Source: Pseudomonas sp. B21-040
GTDB lineage: Bacteria; Pseudomonadota; Gammaproteobacteria; Pseudomonadales; Pseudomonadaceae
Direction of reading: 5' to 3'
DNA: 64,000 nucleotides
NCBI RefSeq assembly: GCF_024748695.1
Contig: NZ_CP087176.1
Location: 6,131,501 to 6,195,500 of the forward strand
A program made the position numbers and the translations under genes. Within the stretch, counting starts at the first letter, position 1. The number at the start of each line of letters is the position of its first letter. Shown piece by piece: positions 45,201 through 55,037 of the stretch. The notes beneath the pieces were generated by a model. That model worked only from the letters and a program-made list of their open reading frames with translations, did not search any database and was not told the DNA's origin.

Positions 45201-45291
45201 CTATCGCGAGCAAGCTTTGCTCCTACAGAAGCTCGGCGTGCCCATATCTCGCGATCGACATCAAACCTGTAGGAGCGAAGCTTGCTCGCGA
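45201..45291. repeat. REP pair (GCTCCTACAG class)
   Basis: Arms CTATCGCGAGCAAGCTTTGC and GCGAAGCTTGCTCGCGATTG lie in the 540-base gap between gbdR and the serine dehydratase gene. The remainder of 44769-45307 shows no credible gene; short frames there lack coding character. Confidence 0.85.
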
Positions 45292-45307
45292 TTGGGTCTA
45301 CTCGGTC

Positions 45308-46684
45308 TCAGCACTCAACCGCGCTCACCGCCAACCCACCACGCGAAGTCTCTTTATATTTGTCATGCATATCGGCGCCGGTATCACGCATGGTGCGAAT
45401 CACCCGGTCCAGCGAAATGAAGTGCTGACCATCACCACGCAGGGCCATCTGCGCCGCGTTGATCGCTTTCACCGCGGCAATCGCGTTGCGCTCGATGCAC
45501 GGCACTTGCACCAACCCGCCCACCGGATCGCAGGTCAGGCCGAGGTTATGCTCCAGGCCGATCTCGGCAGCGTTGCACAGCTGTTCCGGCGTAGCGCCGA
45601 GAATCTCCGCCAACCCGGCCGCCGCCATGGCGCAGGCCGAGCCGACTTCGCCCTGGCAACCGACTTCGGCGCCGGAGATCGAAGCGTTCTTTTTGCACAA
45701 GATCCCGACCGCTGCGGCACCAAGGAAGTAGTCGACGACATTGGCGTCGGTCACCGCCTCGCTGAATTTCATGAAGTAATGCAATACCGCCGGAATGATC
45801 CCCGCCGCACCGTTGGTCGGTGCCGTGACCATGCGGCCGCCGGCGGCGTTTTCTTCGTTGACCGCCAGGGCGAACAGGTTGACCCACTCCATGGCGCTCA
45901 AGGTCGAGCCGATCACGTTGGGTTTACCCAACTCCTGCAAGCTGCGGTGCAACTTGGCAGCGCGACGACGCACATTGAGGCCGCCAGGCAGGATGCCTTC
46001 GTGCTTGAGGCCCTGGTCGACACAATCTTGCATGGCGCGCCACAGCTTCATCAGGCCGGCGCGAATTTCTTCTTCACTGCGCCACACTTTCTCGTTGGCC
46101 ATCATCAGTTCAGCCACCCGCAGATCGTGCTTTTTGCACAGTTCCAACAGCTCGGCGGCGCTGGAGAAATCGTACGGCAACACGGTGCGGTCAAGATCGA
46201 CCACGCCACTGGATGCCTGGGCTTCATCCACGACAAAACCACCGCCGACGGAATAGTAGGTGTCGCGATGCAACTCGCCGTGATCGCCTTCGACAATCAG
46301 GGTCATGGCATTGGGGTGGAACGGCAGGTTTTCGTCGATCAGGCGCATGTCCCGGGCCCAGATGAAGGGCACCGACAAGCGACCATCGAGTAGCAACATG
46401 TGGGTTTCGCGCAGGGTTTCGATACGGATGCCGATTTGCGACGGGTCGATTGCGTCCGGCCACTCGCCCATCAGGCCCATGATCACCGCGTTGTCGCTGC
46501 CGTGACCAATGCCGGTAGCTGACAGCGAACCGTACAACTGGACTTCGACACGCCGTACTTGCTCCAGCAAATGCTTGTCACGCAGCGATTCAACAAACAG
46601 CGCGGCGGCCCGCATGGGCCCCACGGTGTGCGAACTGGAAGGGCCGATGCCGATTTTGAACAGGTCGAAAACACTGATAGCCAT
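45308..46684 (-). CDS. sdaB: L-serine dehydratase (single-chain, Fe-S)
   Basis: A 458-residue L-serine ammonia-lyase with the beta-domain signature [11 protein letters not shown] and Fe-S cysteines in [13 protein letters not shown] and [18 protein letters not shown]. It converts serine to pyruvate and ammonia, the last step from the betaine-glycine-serine route. Start [12 protein letters not shown] at 46684; the longer frame is not family-like. In P. aeruginosa the corresponding gene lies between gbdR and cbcX, as here. Confidence 0.93.
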   Translation of the reverse strand: MAISVFDLFKIGIGPSSSHTVGPMRAAALFVESLRDKHLLEQVRRVEVQLYGSLSATGIGHGSDNAVIMGLMGEWPDAIDPSQIGIRIETLRETHMLLLDGRLSVPFIWARDMRLIDENLPFHPNAMTLIVEGDHGELHRDTYYSVGGGFVVDEAQASSGVVDLDRTVLPYDFSSAAELLELCKKHDLRVAELMMANEKVWRSEEEIRAGLMKLWRAMQDCVDQGLKHEGILPGGLNVRRRAAKLHRSLQELGKPNVIGSTLSAMEWVNLFALAVNEENAAGGRMVTAPTNGAAGIIPAVLHYFMKFSEAVTDANVVDYFLGAAAVGILCKKNASISGAEVGCQGEVGSACAMAAAGLAEILGATPEQLCNAAEIGLEHNLGLTCDPVGGLVQVPCIERNAIAAVKAINAAQMALRGDGQHFISLDRVIRTMRDTGADMHDKYKETSRGGLAVSAVEC

Positions 46685-46928
46685 GACTGCCGAACTCCTG
46701 GATGTGCCGACTCCAGACGCAAAAGCGCCCAGTGGCGGAGCTGCTACGCTCAAGCTGCAATCCGCCGAGATGGCCGCATCATCAAGCTTTTGCCAGGTTG
46801 TTCGACGTCTCACACCGACGCACTCATGCTCACTAACGCCGCGTGTCTTTTACGTCGCGTTTTCGCCGTTTTTTTGCGGATCAGAGGGGGAAAGAGGGCT
46901 GAAAAAAGCTGTAAACGACGTCACCGAC

Positions 46929-46970
46929 ACTGGATGCGACCATCCCTGTACTGGATACGACGCACCCTGT
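46929..46970. promoter_or_regulatory. Phased direct repeats upstream of cbcX
   Basis: ACTGGATGCGACCATCCCTGT (46929-46949) is followed immediately by a near copy beginning ACTGGATACGAC (46950-46970): 17 of 21 bases match with a period of exactly 21 bp. It lies about 150-190 bases upstream of cbcX in the 435-base gap shared with sdaB. Likely an AraC-type site for GbdR. Confidence 0.55.
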
Positions 46971-47119
46971 AGGCGTCAGATTTTCAGTGGTACATGATCG
47001 TATCGACTCGATTGCAAGGCGCCGGGGTAGAGCTGTCTCCAAAACGCCATCCAACCGCAACCTATAAGTGCGGTGGTCCAGTCGGAACACTGCCAAAAAA
47101 AACACCAAGGAGTCCATCC

Positions 47120-48067
47120 ATGAAAGGTTCCCCGTCGTTGTTGTTGGCCGCCATGCTGAGTCTGCCGTTACTGGCTCAAGCTGCTGAACCCGCTCAGTGC
47201 AGCACCGTAAACTTCTCCGATGTCGGCTGGACCGACATTACCGCGACAACCGCCACCACCAGCGTCGTGCTCAACGCTCTCGGCTACAAGACCAAGACCA
47301 CCATGATTTCCGTGCCCGTGACCTACAAGTCCCTGGCCGACGGCAAGAACATGGACGTGTTCCTCGGTAACTGGATGCCGACCATGGAAAACGACATCAA
47401 GGCCTACCGCGATGCCGGCACCGTGGAAACTGTGCGCACCAACCTCAAGGGTGCCAAGTACACCCTCGCCGTACCTCAAGCCCTGTATGACAAGGGTCTG
47501 CATGACTTCGCCGACATCGCCAAATTCAAGAAAGAGCTCGACGGCAAGATCTACGGCATCGAGCCTGGCAACGACGGTAACCGTCTGATCCAGAGCATGA
47601 TCGACAAGGACGCCTTCGGTCTCAAGACCGCCGGCTTCAAAGTCGTCGAGTCCAGCGAAGCCGGCATGCTGTCCCAGGTCGACCGCGCACAGAAACGCGA
47701 CACCGCCGTGGTCTTCCTCGGCTGGGCACCGCACCCGATGAACAAGCGCTTCAAGATCCAGTACCTCACCGGTGGTGACGACTACTTCGGCCAGGACTTC
47801 GGTGCCGCCACCGTGGCAACCAACACCCGCAAGGGCTATGCCCAGGAATGCGGCAACGTGGGGACGCTGTTGAAAAACCTGGAGTTCACCGTCGACATGG
47901 AAAGTGAACTGATGGGCAACATCCTGGACGACAAGATGAAGCCTGACGCGGCCGCAAAGGCCTGGCTTAAAAAGAATCCACAGGTGCTCGATACCTGGCT
48001 CGCTGGCGTGACCACCATTGACGGTAAACCTGGCCTGGAGGCCGTGAAAGCCAAACTGACGCCTTGA
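47120..48067 (+). CDS. cbcX: Choline/betaine/carnitine ABC transporter, binding protein CbcX
   Basis: A 315-residue periplasmic binding protein. Signal peptide (about 1-22, ending LAQAAEP), then VGWTDITATTATTSVVLNALGYKTK and [13 protein letters not shown]. It is a paralogue of CaiX (38051), with similar blocks throughout. It delivers choline-type substrates to CbcWV. Start MKGSPSLLLAAM at 47120 has AAGGAG upstream. First gene of cbcXWV. Confidence 0.93.
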   Translation: MKGSPSLLLAAMLSLPLLAQAAEPAQCSTVNFSDVGWTDITATTATTSVVLNALGYKTKTTMISVPVTYKSLADGKNMDVFLGNWMPTMENDIKAYRDAGTVETVRTNLKGAKYTLAVPQALYDKGLHDFADIAKFKKELDGKIYGIEPGNDGNRLIQSMIDKDAFGLKTAGFKVVESSEAGMLSQVDRAQKRDTAVVFLGWAPHPMNKRFKIQYLTGGDDYFGQDFGAATVATNTRKGYAQECGNVGTLLKNLEFTVDMESELMGNILDDKMKPDAAAKAWLKKNPQVLDTWLAGVTTIDGKPGLEAVKAKLTP

Positions 48068-48144
48068 ATTAGGGAGCACCGTTTATGCCGGGCGGCGTAC
48101 GCCGTCCGGGCTGTTTATTTCCTTGCATGCGGACGTTCACTACC

Positions 48145-48990
48145 ATGCTGATTGATCAGAAAATACCTTTAGGCCAGTACATCGCAGGCTTCGTCGAATG
48201 GTTGACGCAACACGGCGCCAGCACCTTCGACGCAATCGCCCTGACACTGGAAACAATGATCCACGGCGTGACGTTTGCGCTGACCTGGTTCAACCCGCTG
48301 GCATTGATCGGCCTCATCGCGCTACTGGCCCACTTCATTCAACGCAAGTGGGGGCTGACGGTTTTCGTCATCGCCTCCTTCCTGCTGATCCTCAACCTGG
48401 GGTACTGGCAGGAAACCATGGAAACCCTCGCCCAGGTGTTGTTTGCCACCCTGGTCTGCGTGGTCATCGGCGTGCCGCTGGGCATCGTCGCCGCGCACAA
48501 ACCAATGTTCTACACTTTAATGCGTCCGGTACTCGATCTGATGCAGACCGTACCGACCTTCGTTTACCTCATTCCTACCCTGACCCTCTTCGGGCTGGGT
48601 GTGGTGCCAGGCCTGATCTCCACGGTGGTGTTTGCGATTGCCGCGCCGATCCGCCTGACCTACCTGGGCATCCGCGATGTCCCGCAAGAACTGATGGACG
48701 CCGGCAAAGCCTTCGGCTGCTCGCGCCGTCAATTGCTCTCACGGATCGAACTGCCCCACGCCATGCCAAGCATCGCGGCCGGTATCACCCAGTGCATCAT
48801 GCTGTCGCTGTCGATGGTGGTGATTGCGGCACTGGTGGGCGCCGATGGCCTGGGCAAACCCGTGGTCAACGCACTGAACACTGCCGATATCGCCCTGGGC
48901 TTTGAAGCGGGCCTGGCGATCGTATTGCTGGCGATCATGCTCGACCGTATCTGCAAACAACCCGACGCTAAAGTAGGGGGTGACGCATGA
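48145..48990 (+). CDS. cbcW: Choline/betaine/carnitine ABC transporter, permease CbcW
   Basis: A 281-residue ProW-type permease with about six membrane helices and the cytoplasmic EAA loop (ELMDAGKAFGCSRRQLLSRIELPHAMPSIAAGI). Start MLIDQKIPLGQYIAG at 48145 is chosen by family likeness; ATG at 48127 is possible and no strong ribosome binding site decides. The stop overlaps cbcV as ATGA. It is expected to work with several binding proteins, including CaiX. Confidence 0.93.
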   Translation: MLIDQKIPLGQYIAGFVEWLTQHGASTFDAIALTLETMIHGVTFALTWFNPLALIGLIALLAHFIQRKWGLTVFVIASFLLILNLGYWQETMETLAQVLFATLVCVVIGVPLGIVAAHKPMFYTLMRPVLDLMQTVPTFVYLIPTLTLFGLGVVPGLISTVVFAIAAPIRLTYLGIRDVPQELMDAGKAFGCSRRQLLSRIELPHAMPSIAAGITQCIMLSLSMVVIAALVGADGLGKPVVNALNTADIALGFEAGLAIVLLAIMLDRICKQPDAKVGGDA

Positions 48991-50165
48991 GCATTATTCG
49001 CTTTGAAGACGTCGACGTAATCTTCTCCAAAGACCCGCGCGAGGCGCTCAAGCTTCTCGACCAAGGCATGACCCGCGACCAGATCCTGAAAAAGACCGGG
49101 CAGATCGTCGGCGTTGAAAAAGCCAGCCTGGACATCGAGAAAGGCGAAATCTGCGTGCTGATGGGCCTGTCCGGGTCCGGCAAATCCAGCCTGCTGCGTT
49201 GCATCAACGGCCTCAACACCGTCAGCCGTGGCAAGTTGTTCGTCGAGCACGAAGGCAAGCAGATCGACATTGCTTCCTGCACCCCGGCAGAACTGAAAAT
49301 GATGCGCACCAAGCGCATTGCGATGGTGTTCCAGAAATTCGCCCTGATGCCTTGGCTGACAGTGCGCGAGAACATCAGTTTCGGTCTGGAAATGCAGGGT
49401 CGCCCGGAGAAAGAACGCCGCAAACTGGTAGACGACAAGCTGGAGCTGGTGGGCCTGACCCAATGGCGCAACAAGAAACCCGACGAGCTCTCCGGCGGTA
49501 TGCAGCAACGTGTCGGCCTGGCCCGCGCCTTGGCGATGGACGCTGACATTCTGTTGATGGACGAACCGTTCTCGGCACTCGACCCGCTTATCCGCCAGGG
49601 CCTGCAAGACGAACTGCTGGAACTGCAACGCAAGTTGCACAAGACCATCGTGTTCGTGAGTCACGACCTCGATGAAGCGCTCAAGCTCGGCAGCCGTATT
49701 GCAATCATGAAAGACGGCCGGATCATCCAGTACAGCAAGCCCGAAGAGATCGTGTTGAACCCGGCGGACGATTACGTGCGCACGTTCGTGGCCCACACCA
49801 ATCCGCTCAACGTGTTGTGCGGTCGCAGCCTGATGCGCACGCTGGACAACTGCAAGCGCATCAACGGTTCGGTGTGCCTGGATCCGGGTGGCGATTCGTG
49901 GCTGGACCTGGCTGAAGGCAACACCATCAAGGGCGCTCGCCAGAACGGCGCGAACCTTGACCTGCAAAACTGGATTCCAGGGCAAGCGGTAGAAGGCTTG
50001 GAGCGTCGGCCGACGCTGGTGGACTCGAACATCGGCATGCGCGATGCGCTGCAGATTCGCTACCAGACCGGCAACAAGCTGGTGCTGCATGACAACAACA
50101 AAGTGGTCGGGATTCTGGGTGACAGCGAGCTGTATCACGCGTTGCTCGGCAAGAACCTGGGATAA
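48987..50165 (+). CDS. cbcV: Choline/betaine/carnitine ABC transporter, ATPase CbcV
   Basis: A 392-residue ProV-type ATPase with Walker A GLSGSGKSSL, Q loop FQKFALMP, signature LSGGMQQRVGLARAL, Walker B DILLMDEPFSALDP and H-loop FVSHDLDEAL. A C-terminal CBS-like region (about 270-392) would sense ionic strength or ligands. It overlaps cbcW by four bases. Confidence 0.94.
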   Translation: MSIIRFEDVDVIFSKDPREALKLLDQGMTRDQILKKTGQIVGVEKASLDIEKGEICVLMGLSGSGKSSLLRCINGLNTVSRGKLFVEHEGKQIDIASCTPAELKMMRTKRIAMVFQKFALMPWLTVRENISFGLEMQGRPEKERRKLVDDKLELVGLTQWRNKKPDELSGGMQQRVGLARALAMDADILLMDEPFSALDPLIRQGLQDELLELQRKLHKTIVFVSHDLDEALKLGSRIAIMKDGRIIQYSKPEEIVLNPADDYVRTFVAHTNPLNVLCGRSLMRTLDNCKRINGSVCLDPGGDSWLDLAEGNTIKGARQNGANLDLQNWIPGQAVEGLERRPTLVDSNIGMRDALQIRYQTGNKLVLHDNNKVVGILGDSELYHALLGKNLG

Positions 50166-50204
50166 GTCAGCAGACACATAAACGCCGCGAGAGGATCGCG
50201 GCGT

Positions 50205-50315
50205 GATCATTCCCACGCTCCGCGTGGGAATGAAGCCCGGAACGCTCCGCGTTCCATTACGGGCGTGACGCGGAGCGTCACAGGTGGCATTCCCACGCAG
50301 AGCGTGGGAACGATC
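50205..50315. repeat. REP doublet (GATCGTTCCCACGC class)
   Basis: Arms GATCATTCCCACGCTCCGCG and CGCAGAGCGTGGGAACGATC flank an inner inverted pair, after cbcV. Confidence 0.9.
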
Positions 50316-50321
50316 AGACAC

Positions 50322-50350
50322 AAAAAAGGGGCTCTATGAGCCCCTTTGTG
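50322..50350 (-). terminator. Intrinsic terminator for betT
   Basis: Stem GGGGCTC (50328-50334) with GAGCCCC (50338-50344) and a 3-base loop. On the minus strand the hairpin runs into TTTTTT. It is 36 bases beyond the betT stop; the plus strand also has a short T-run. Confidence 0.8.
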
Positions 50351-50386
50351 TTCCTGCGCAGCGAGCAGGAACGATCATCTTGCTAC

Positions 50387-52384
50387 TCAGCTATAAACCC
50401 GGCCAAGGAGTTGCCGATGGCTTTCAAACTGATCGAGCACGTCGCGGGTGATCTGATCCTGAGTGAAACCCATCAAGTCATAGTCCTGGCTGCCGTTGTG
50501 CAGGTACACCTCGGCGCGGTAGTAGCGCTGGCGTGTCTCATCGGACTGGGCCGACTCGGTTGGCGTAGCCAGATAGCCATCCAGGCTGACTTCGTAGACA
50601 AACGGATTGCCCTCCTCCATCTCGACCCGAACGCCCATGCAACGCTTGGATTTACCGAGCATGGTTTGCACTTGCAGACCTTGCGTACGCAGTTGCGCCG
50701 TCGCATCTTCCAATGCCGGGCTGACGTGCTTGTCCATGAAGCGCTGAACGATCGACTGGCTAGGTTGCAGGTCCAACTGAGTCAAACGCTCGGTGAAACC
50801 ACGACGACCGCGTGCAGCCAGCTCCGCTTGCTCCTGTTCGATCTGCACGTCCTGGCGCATGGCCTTGTGCAAGCCGAACATGAAGAACACCAGCACCACC
50901 GAGAATGGCAGACCGGCCAGCACCACCATGGTTTGCATGGCTTCGAAGTTACCGGCAAACAGCAAGCCGATGGTCACCAGCGTGATCACCGCCGACCAGA
51001 AGATTCGCAACCAGTGCGGCGCATCTTCGTCGACATTACCGCCCTTGCAGGAAAGGTTGGCCATCATCACCGCGCCGGAATCCGCCGGGGTCAGGAACAG
51101 CACGAAACCGACAAAGATCGACACGCCGATCACCACTTTCGACGCCGGATAATGCTCAAGCAATTGGTAGATCGCCATGGACGGCTGTTCGAGCGCCGTC
51201 TTCCCGAGCTCCACCGCCCCATGGTTCATCACCAGGTCCAGGGCCGAGTTACCGAAGATCGACAGCCATGCCAGAGTGAAACCCAGTGGAATCAGCAGTA
51301 CGCCGGCCACCAGCTCGCGCACGGTGCGACCACGGGAAATACGTGCGATGAACATGCCGACGAATGGGGCCCAGGAAATCCACCACGCCCAGTAGAACAG
51401 GGTCCACAGACCCAGCCAGCGGTCGGACTTTTCACTGTCGCCTTCGTACACGTAGAGGTCGAAGGTCTTCAGCACTACGCCGTTCAGGTAGTCACCGACG
51501 TTCTGCACAAAACCGTTGAGCAGGTGCAATGTCGGGCCGAACAGCAGCACGAAAATCAGCAGGCCGCTGAACAGCACGATGTTCAGGTTAGACAGACGGC
51601 GGATGCCGTTTTCCACGCCCGACACGGCAGCGATGGTCGCCACAGTGCTCATCACGATGATCACGATCAGCAGGTTGGTGTTGCTGTGCTCCATGCCGAA
51701 CAGGTTTTCCAGGCCCGACGACACTTGCAACGAACCAATCCCCAGGTTCGTCACCAGCCCCAGCAGGGTCACGAACATGCCAAAGCCGTCCACCGCATGA
51801 CCGGCCGCGCCTTTGACCCAACGCTCGCCCACCAGCGGATACAACGCCGAACGCAACGCCAGCGGCTGGTTGTGACGGTAAGCAAAGTAAGCAACGGCCA
51901 GACCGACCAGTGCGTAGATCGCCCAGCCATGCAGGCCCCAGTGCAGGAACGTCAGTTGAACAGCCTGACGCGCGGCCATGTTGCTGGCGGCCACGCCTTC
52001 GGGCGGGTTGAAGTAGTGGTCCAGCGGCTCGGACGCACCGAAGTACAACAGCGAGATGCCGATACCCGACGAGAACAGCATCCCCGCCCAGGCACCGTAG
52101 CTGAAGTCCGGGGTGTCGTCCTTGCTGCCCAGTTTGAGCTTGCCGTACGACGAAAACGCCAGGCCCACCACGAACACGAGGTAAGCGGCGATCACCACCA
52201 TGTAGTACCAGCCGAAGCTGCGGGACAACCAGGCCTGAGCAATACCGAGCAATCTGCCGGCCTCTTGCGGGGCGATGATCAGAATGGCGGTCAACAACAG
52301 GATCAACGCGGTAGAGGTGTAGAACACCCAACCGTTGACCGTCACCTTATCGGGTGGGGTCTTTATAAGAGAGGCAGAACTCAT
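50387..52384 (-). CDS. betT: Choline transporter BetT (BCCT family)
   Basis: A 665-residue BCCT carrier with about 12 membrane helices, the family signature WTLFYWAWWISWAPFVGMFIARISRGRTVRE, and a hydrophilic C-terminal domain of about 160 residues that in BetT responds to osmotic strength. It imports choline with protons. Start MSSASLIKTPPDK at 52384. It is divergent from betI, sharing a 322-base region with a perfect BetI-type palindrome. Confidence 0.93.
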   Translation of the reverse strand: MSSASLIKTPPDKVTVNGWVFYTSTALILLLTAILIIAPQEAGRLLGIAQAWLSRSFGWYYMVVIAAYLVFVVGLAFSSYGKLKLGSKDDTPDFSYGAWAGMLFSSGIGISLLYFGASEPLDHYFNPPEGVAASNMAARQAVQLTFLHWGLHGWAIYALVGLAVAYFAYRHNQPLALRSALYPLVGERWVKGAAGHAVDGFGMFVTLLGLVTNLGIGSLQVSSGLENLFGMEHSNTNLLIVIIVMSTVATIAAVSGVENGIRRLSNLNIVLFSGLLIFVLLFGPTLHLLNGFVQNVGDYLNGVVLKTFDLYVYEGDSEKSDRWLGLWTLFYWAWWISWAPFVGMFIARISRGRTVRELVAGVLLIPLGFTLAWLSIFGNSALDLVMNHGAVELGKTALEQPSMAIYQLLEHYPASKVVIGVSIFVGFVLFLTPADSGAVMMANLSCKGGNVDEDAPHWLRIFWSAVITLVTIGLLFAGNFEAMQTMVVLAGLPFSVVLVFFMFGLHKAMRQDVQIEQEQAELAARGRRGFTERLTQLDLQPSQSIVQRFMDKHVSPALEDATAQLRTQGLQVQTMLGKSKRCMGVRVEMEEGNPFVYEVSLDGYLATPTESAQSDETRQRYYRAEVYLHNGSQDYDLMGFTQDQITRDVLDQFESHRQLLGRVYS

Positions 52385-52616
52385 GGCACAGATGCTCCAG
52401 CAAGTGCGAGAGAAGAACACAAGGCAACGCGATACCCGACCAATCGGTTAGTTGGCAGCCGACCAGTGGGTGATATAAAGACACCCCGAAAAAAGCCCGA
52501 AACCCCAAGAGCGCCAGAGCGCGTAGGTTTCGAGCATTTTCGAATGTCGTTTTTTCGCCAGCTACACGTAGGAAAAAACGCAGGCAGCGACGATTTGTCG
52601 CAGATCTTATTCTTTG

Positions 52617-52636
52617 TTGATTGAACGTTCAATCAA
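52617..52636. promoter_or_regulatory. BetI-type operator
   Basis: TTGATTGAACGTTCAATCAA is a perfect 20-bp palindrome between betT and betI. Known BetI operators have the same ATTGAACGTTCAAT core. Choline would relieve repression of betT and betIBA. Confidence 0.85.
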
Positions 52637-52706
52637 AACAAAATAGACTGGCCCTCAATCCGGTAGCCGTTTGACGTCCACCGGAAGGCCTAAGGAGATG
52701 TGCAAG

Positions 52707-53300
52707 ATGCCCAAGGTCGGTATGCAACCCATCCGCCGCCAGCAATTGATCGAAGCCACGTTGCAGGCCGTCGATCAAGTCGGCATGGGGGACGCCAGCA
52801 TTGCGCTGATCGCCCGTTTGGCCGGTGTCTCGAATGGCATCATCAGTCACTATTTTCAGGACAAGAATGGCCTGATTGCCGCCACGATGCGGTATCTGAT
52901 GACCGCCCTCAGCGAGAGCGTCACCTTGCGCCGTCAGGCGCTGGCAGATGACAGCCCACGGGCGCATCTGCAGGTGATCATCGAAGGCAACTTCGACGCC
53001 AGCCAGGTCAATGGCCCGGCAATGAAAACCTGGTTGGCCTTCTGGGCTACCAGCATGCACCAGCCGTCTTTGCACAGGTTGCAGCGGATCAACGATCACC
53101 GTCTGTATTCCAACTTGTGCTGCGAGTTCCGCCGCGTATTGCCGCTCGATGATGCGCGCACTGCAGCCCGTGGCCTCGCAGCCCTGATTGACGGGTTGTG
53201 GTTGCGCGGCGCGTTGTCGGGAGACGCTTTCGACACCGGGCAGGCGCTTCAGATCGCTTACGAATACATGGATACCCAACTGGCCAAGCGGGTGAGTTAG
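52707..53300 (+). CDS. betI: Choline-responsive repressor BetI
   Basis: A 197-residue TetR-family repressor: helix-turn-helix [35 protein letters not shown] and a BetI-specific ligand domain. Start [15 protein letters not shown] at 52707 has AAGGAG nine bases upstream; ATG at 52698 is too close to it. First gene of betIBA; divergent from betT. Confidence 0.94.
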   Translation: MPKVGMQPIRRQQLIEATLQAVDQVGMGDASIALIARLAGVSNGIISHYFQDKNGLIAATMRYLMTALSESVTLRRQALADDSPRAHLQVIIEGNFDASQVNGPAMKTWLAFWATSMHQPSLHRLQRINDHRLYSNLCCEFRRVLPLDDARTAARGLAALIDGLWLRGALSGDAFDTGQALQIAYEYMDTQLAKRVS

Positions 53301-53408
53301 AGCACACATAAACGCTCAACCCCCGAACCGCCACTGGCCAGCGCCGCCAACGCTTCACGGCACGCCCCGGTGGTCAACGCCAACCACTTATGCACTTGCG
53401 AGGACTTT

Positions 53409-54881
53409 ATGGCCCGTTTCGAACTGCAAAAACTCTACATCGATGGCGGCTACAGTGACGCCAGCAGCGACGCCACTTTCGAAGCCATCAACCCGGCTAA
53501 CGGTGAAGTCCTCGCAAAAGTACAACGCGCGACCCAGTCAGACGTCGAGCGCGCTGTGGTCAGCGCCGAAAAGGGCCAGAAAATCTGGGCTGCAATGACC
53601 GCCATGGAGCGTTCGCGCATCCTGCGTCGTGCCGTCGACATCCTGCGCGAGCGCAACGATGAGCTGGCCGCCCTGGAAACCCTGGACACCGGCAAGTCGT
53701 ACTCCGAAACCCGCTACGTCGACATCGTCACCGGCGCTGACGTGCTGGAATACTACGCAGGCCTGGTGCCAGCCATCGAAGGCGAGCAGATCCCGCTGCG
53801 CACCACTTCGTTCGTCTACACCCGTCGCGAGCCGCTGGGCGTCGTGGCCGGGATCGGCGCGTGGAACTACCCGATCCAGATCGCCCTGTGGAAATCCGCA
53901 CCGGCCCTGGCGGCCGGTAACGCGATGATCTTCAAGCCTAGCGAAGTCACGTCCCTGACCACGCTGAAACTGGCCGAGATCTACACCGAAGCAGGCTTGC
54001 CAGCCGGTGTGTTCAACGTACTGACTGGTAGCGGCCGTGAAGTCGGCACCTGGTTGACCGAACACCCACGTATCGAAAAAATCTCCTTCACCGGCGGCAC
54101 CGACACCGGCAAGAAGGTCATGGCCAGCGCTTCTGCATCGTCGCTGAAAGACGTGACCATGGAACTGGGCGGCAAATCCCCGCTGATCATTTTCGATGAC
54201 GCCGACCTCGATCGCGCCGCCGACACCGCGATGATGGCCAACTTCTACAGCTCCGGTCAGGTCTGCACCAACGGAACTCGAGTGTTCGTACCGAGCCACT
54301 TGAAAGCCGCTTTCGAAGCCAAGATCGCTGAACGCGTTGCGCGCATCCGCGTTGGCAACCCGGAAGACGAAAACACCAACTTCGGCCCGCTGGTCAGCTT
54401 CGCTCACATGGAGAGCGTGCTGGGTTACATCGCCAAGGGTAAAGAAGAAGGCGCTCGCGTTCTGTGCGGCGGCCGCCGTCTGACCGAAGGCGAATTCGCC
54501 AAAGGCGCATTCGTGGCCCCGACCGTGTTCACCGACTGCACCGACGACATGACCATCGTGCGCGAAGAAATCTTCGGCCCGGTGATGGCGATCCTGACTT
54601 ACGAAACCGAAGAAGAAGTGATCCGTCGCGCCAACGACACCGACTTCGGCCTGGCCGCTGGCGTTGTCACCAAGGACCTGAACCGCGCTCACCGCGTGAT
54701 TCATCAACTGGAAGCCGGTATCTGCTGGATCAACGCCTGGGGCGAATCCGACGCCAAGATGCCGGTCGGCGGTTACAAGCAGTCGGGCGTTGGCCGTGAG
54801 AACGGCATCAGCTCGCTGAACAACTTCACCCGCATCAAATCGGTACAGGTCGAACTGGGCGATTACGCCTCGGTGTTCTAA
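53409..54881 (+). CDS. betB: Betaine aldehyde dehydrogenase
   Basis: A 490-residue ALDH, the normal length. Catalytic Glu is in [11 protein letters not shown] and the nucleophilic Cys in [11 protein letters not shown]. The NAD-binding block is [16 protein letters not shown]. It oxidises betaine aldehyde to glycine betaine. Start [14 protein letters not shown] at 53409, with GAGG upstream. A 103-base palindrome separates it from betA. Confidence 0.95.
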   Translation: MARFELQKLYIDGGYSDASSDATFEAINPANGEVLAKVQRATQSDVERAVVSAEKGQKIWAAMTAMERSRILRRAVDILRERNDELAALETLDTGKSYSETRYVDIVTGADVLEYYAGLVPAIEGEQIPLRTTSFVYTRREPLGVVAGIGAWNYPIQIALWKSAPALAAGNAMIFKPSEVTSLTTLKLAEIYTEAGLPAGVFNVLTGSGREVGTWLTEHPRIEKISFTGGTDTGKKVMASASASSLKDVTMELGGKSPLIIFDDADLDRAADTAMMANFYSSGQVCTNGTRVFVPSHLKAAFEAKIAERVARIRVGNPEDENTNFGPLVSFAHMESVLGYIAKGKEEGARVLCGGRRLTEGEFAKGAFVAPTVFTDCTDDMTIVREEIFGPVMAILTYETEEEVIRRANDTDFGLAAGVVTKDLNRAHRVIHQLEAGICWINAWGESDAKMPVGGYKQSGVGRENGISSLNNFTRIKSVQVELGDYASVF

Positions 54882-54899
54882 GGCGCACCCGAAAACCCT

Positions 54900-55002
54900 G
54901 TAGCAGCTGCCGAGGTACGAGGCTGCGTTGCGCGTCCGCAGGACCGCCCTCAAAGGGGTCGCTGCGCAACCCAACGCAGCCTCGTTCCTCGGCAGCTGCT
55001 AC
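54900..55002. repeat. Long inverted repeat (GTAGCAGCTGCCG class)
   Basis: Arms GTAGCAGCTGCCGAGGTACG and the complement ending CTCGGCAGCTGCTAC flank an inner region with GCGTTGCGC/GCGCAAC. It lies inside the betIBA operon between betB and betA. Confidence 0.87.
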
Positions 55003-55037
55003 AGGTGACCTGACCAACTTCAAAGAGGGTGCATTCA

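Noticed and set aside
46885..47119. Extra gene between sdaB and cbcX
   Set aside because: Short frames here lack ribosome binding sites; the stretch contains direct repeats and reads as a control region.
48729..50321. 530-codon minus-strand frame opposite cbcV
   Set aside because: It starts inside a REP and lies over a clear ABC ATPase gene.
50336..52624. 762-codon plus-strand frame opposite betT
   Set aside because: Its His/Gln/Arg-rich translation comes from reading hydrophobic membrane-protein codons backwards; betT is the real gene.
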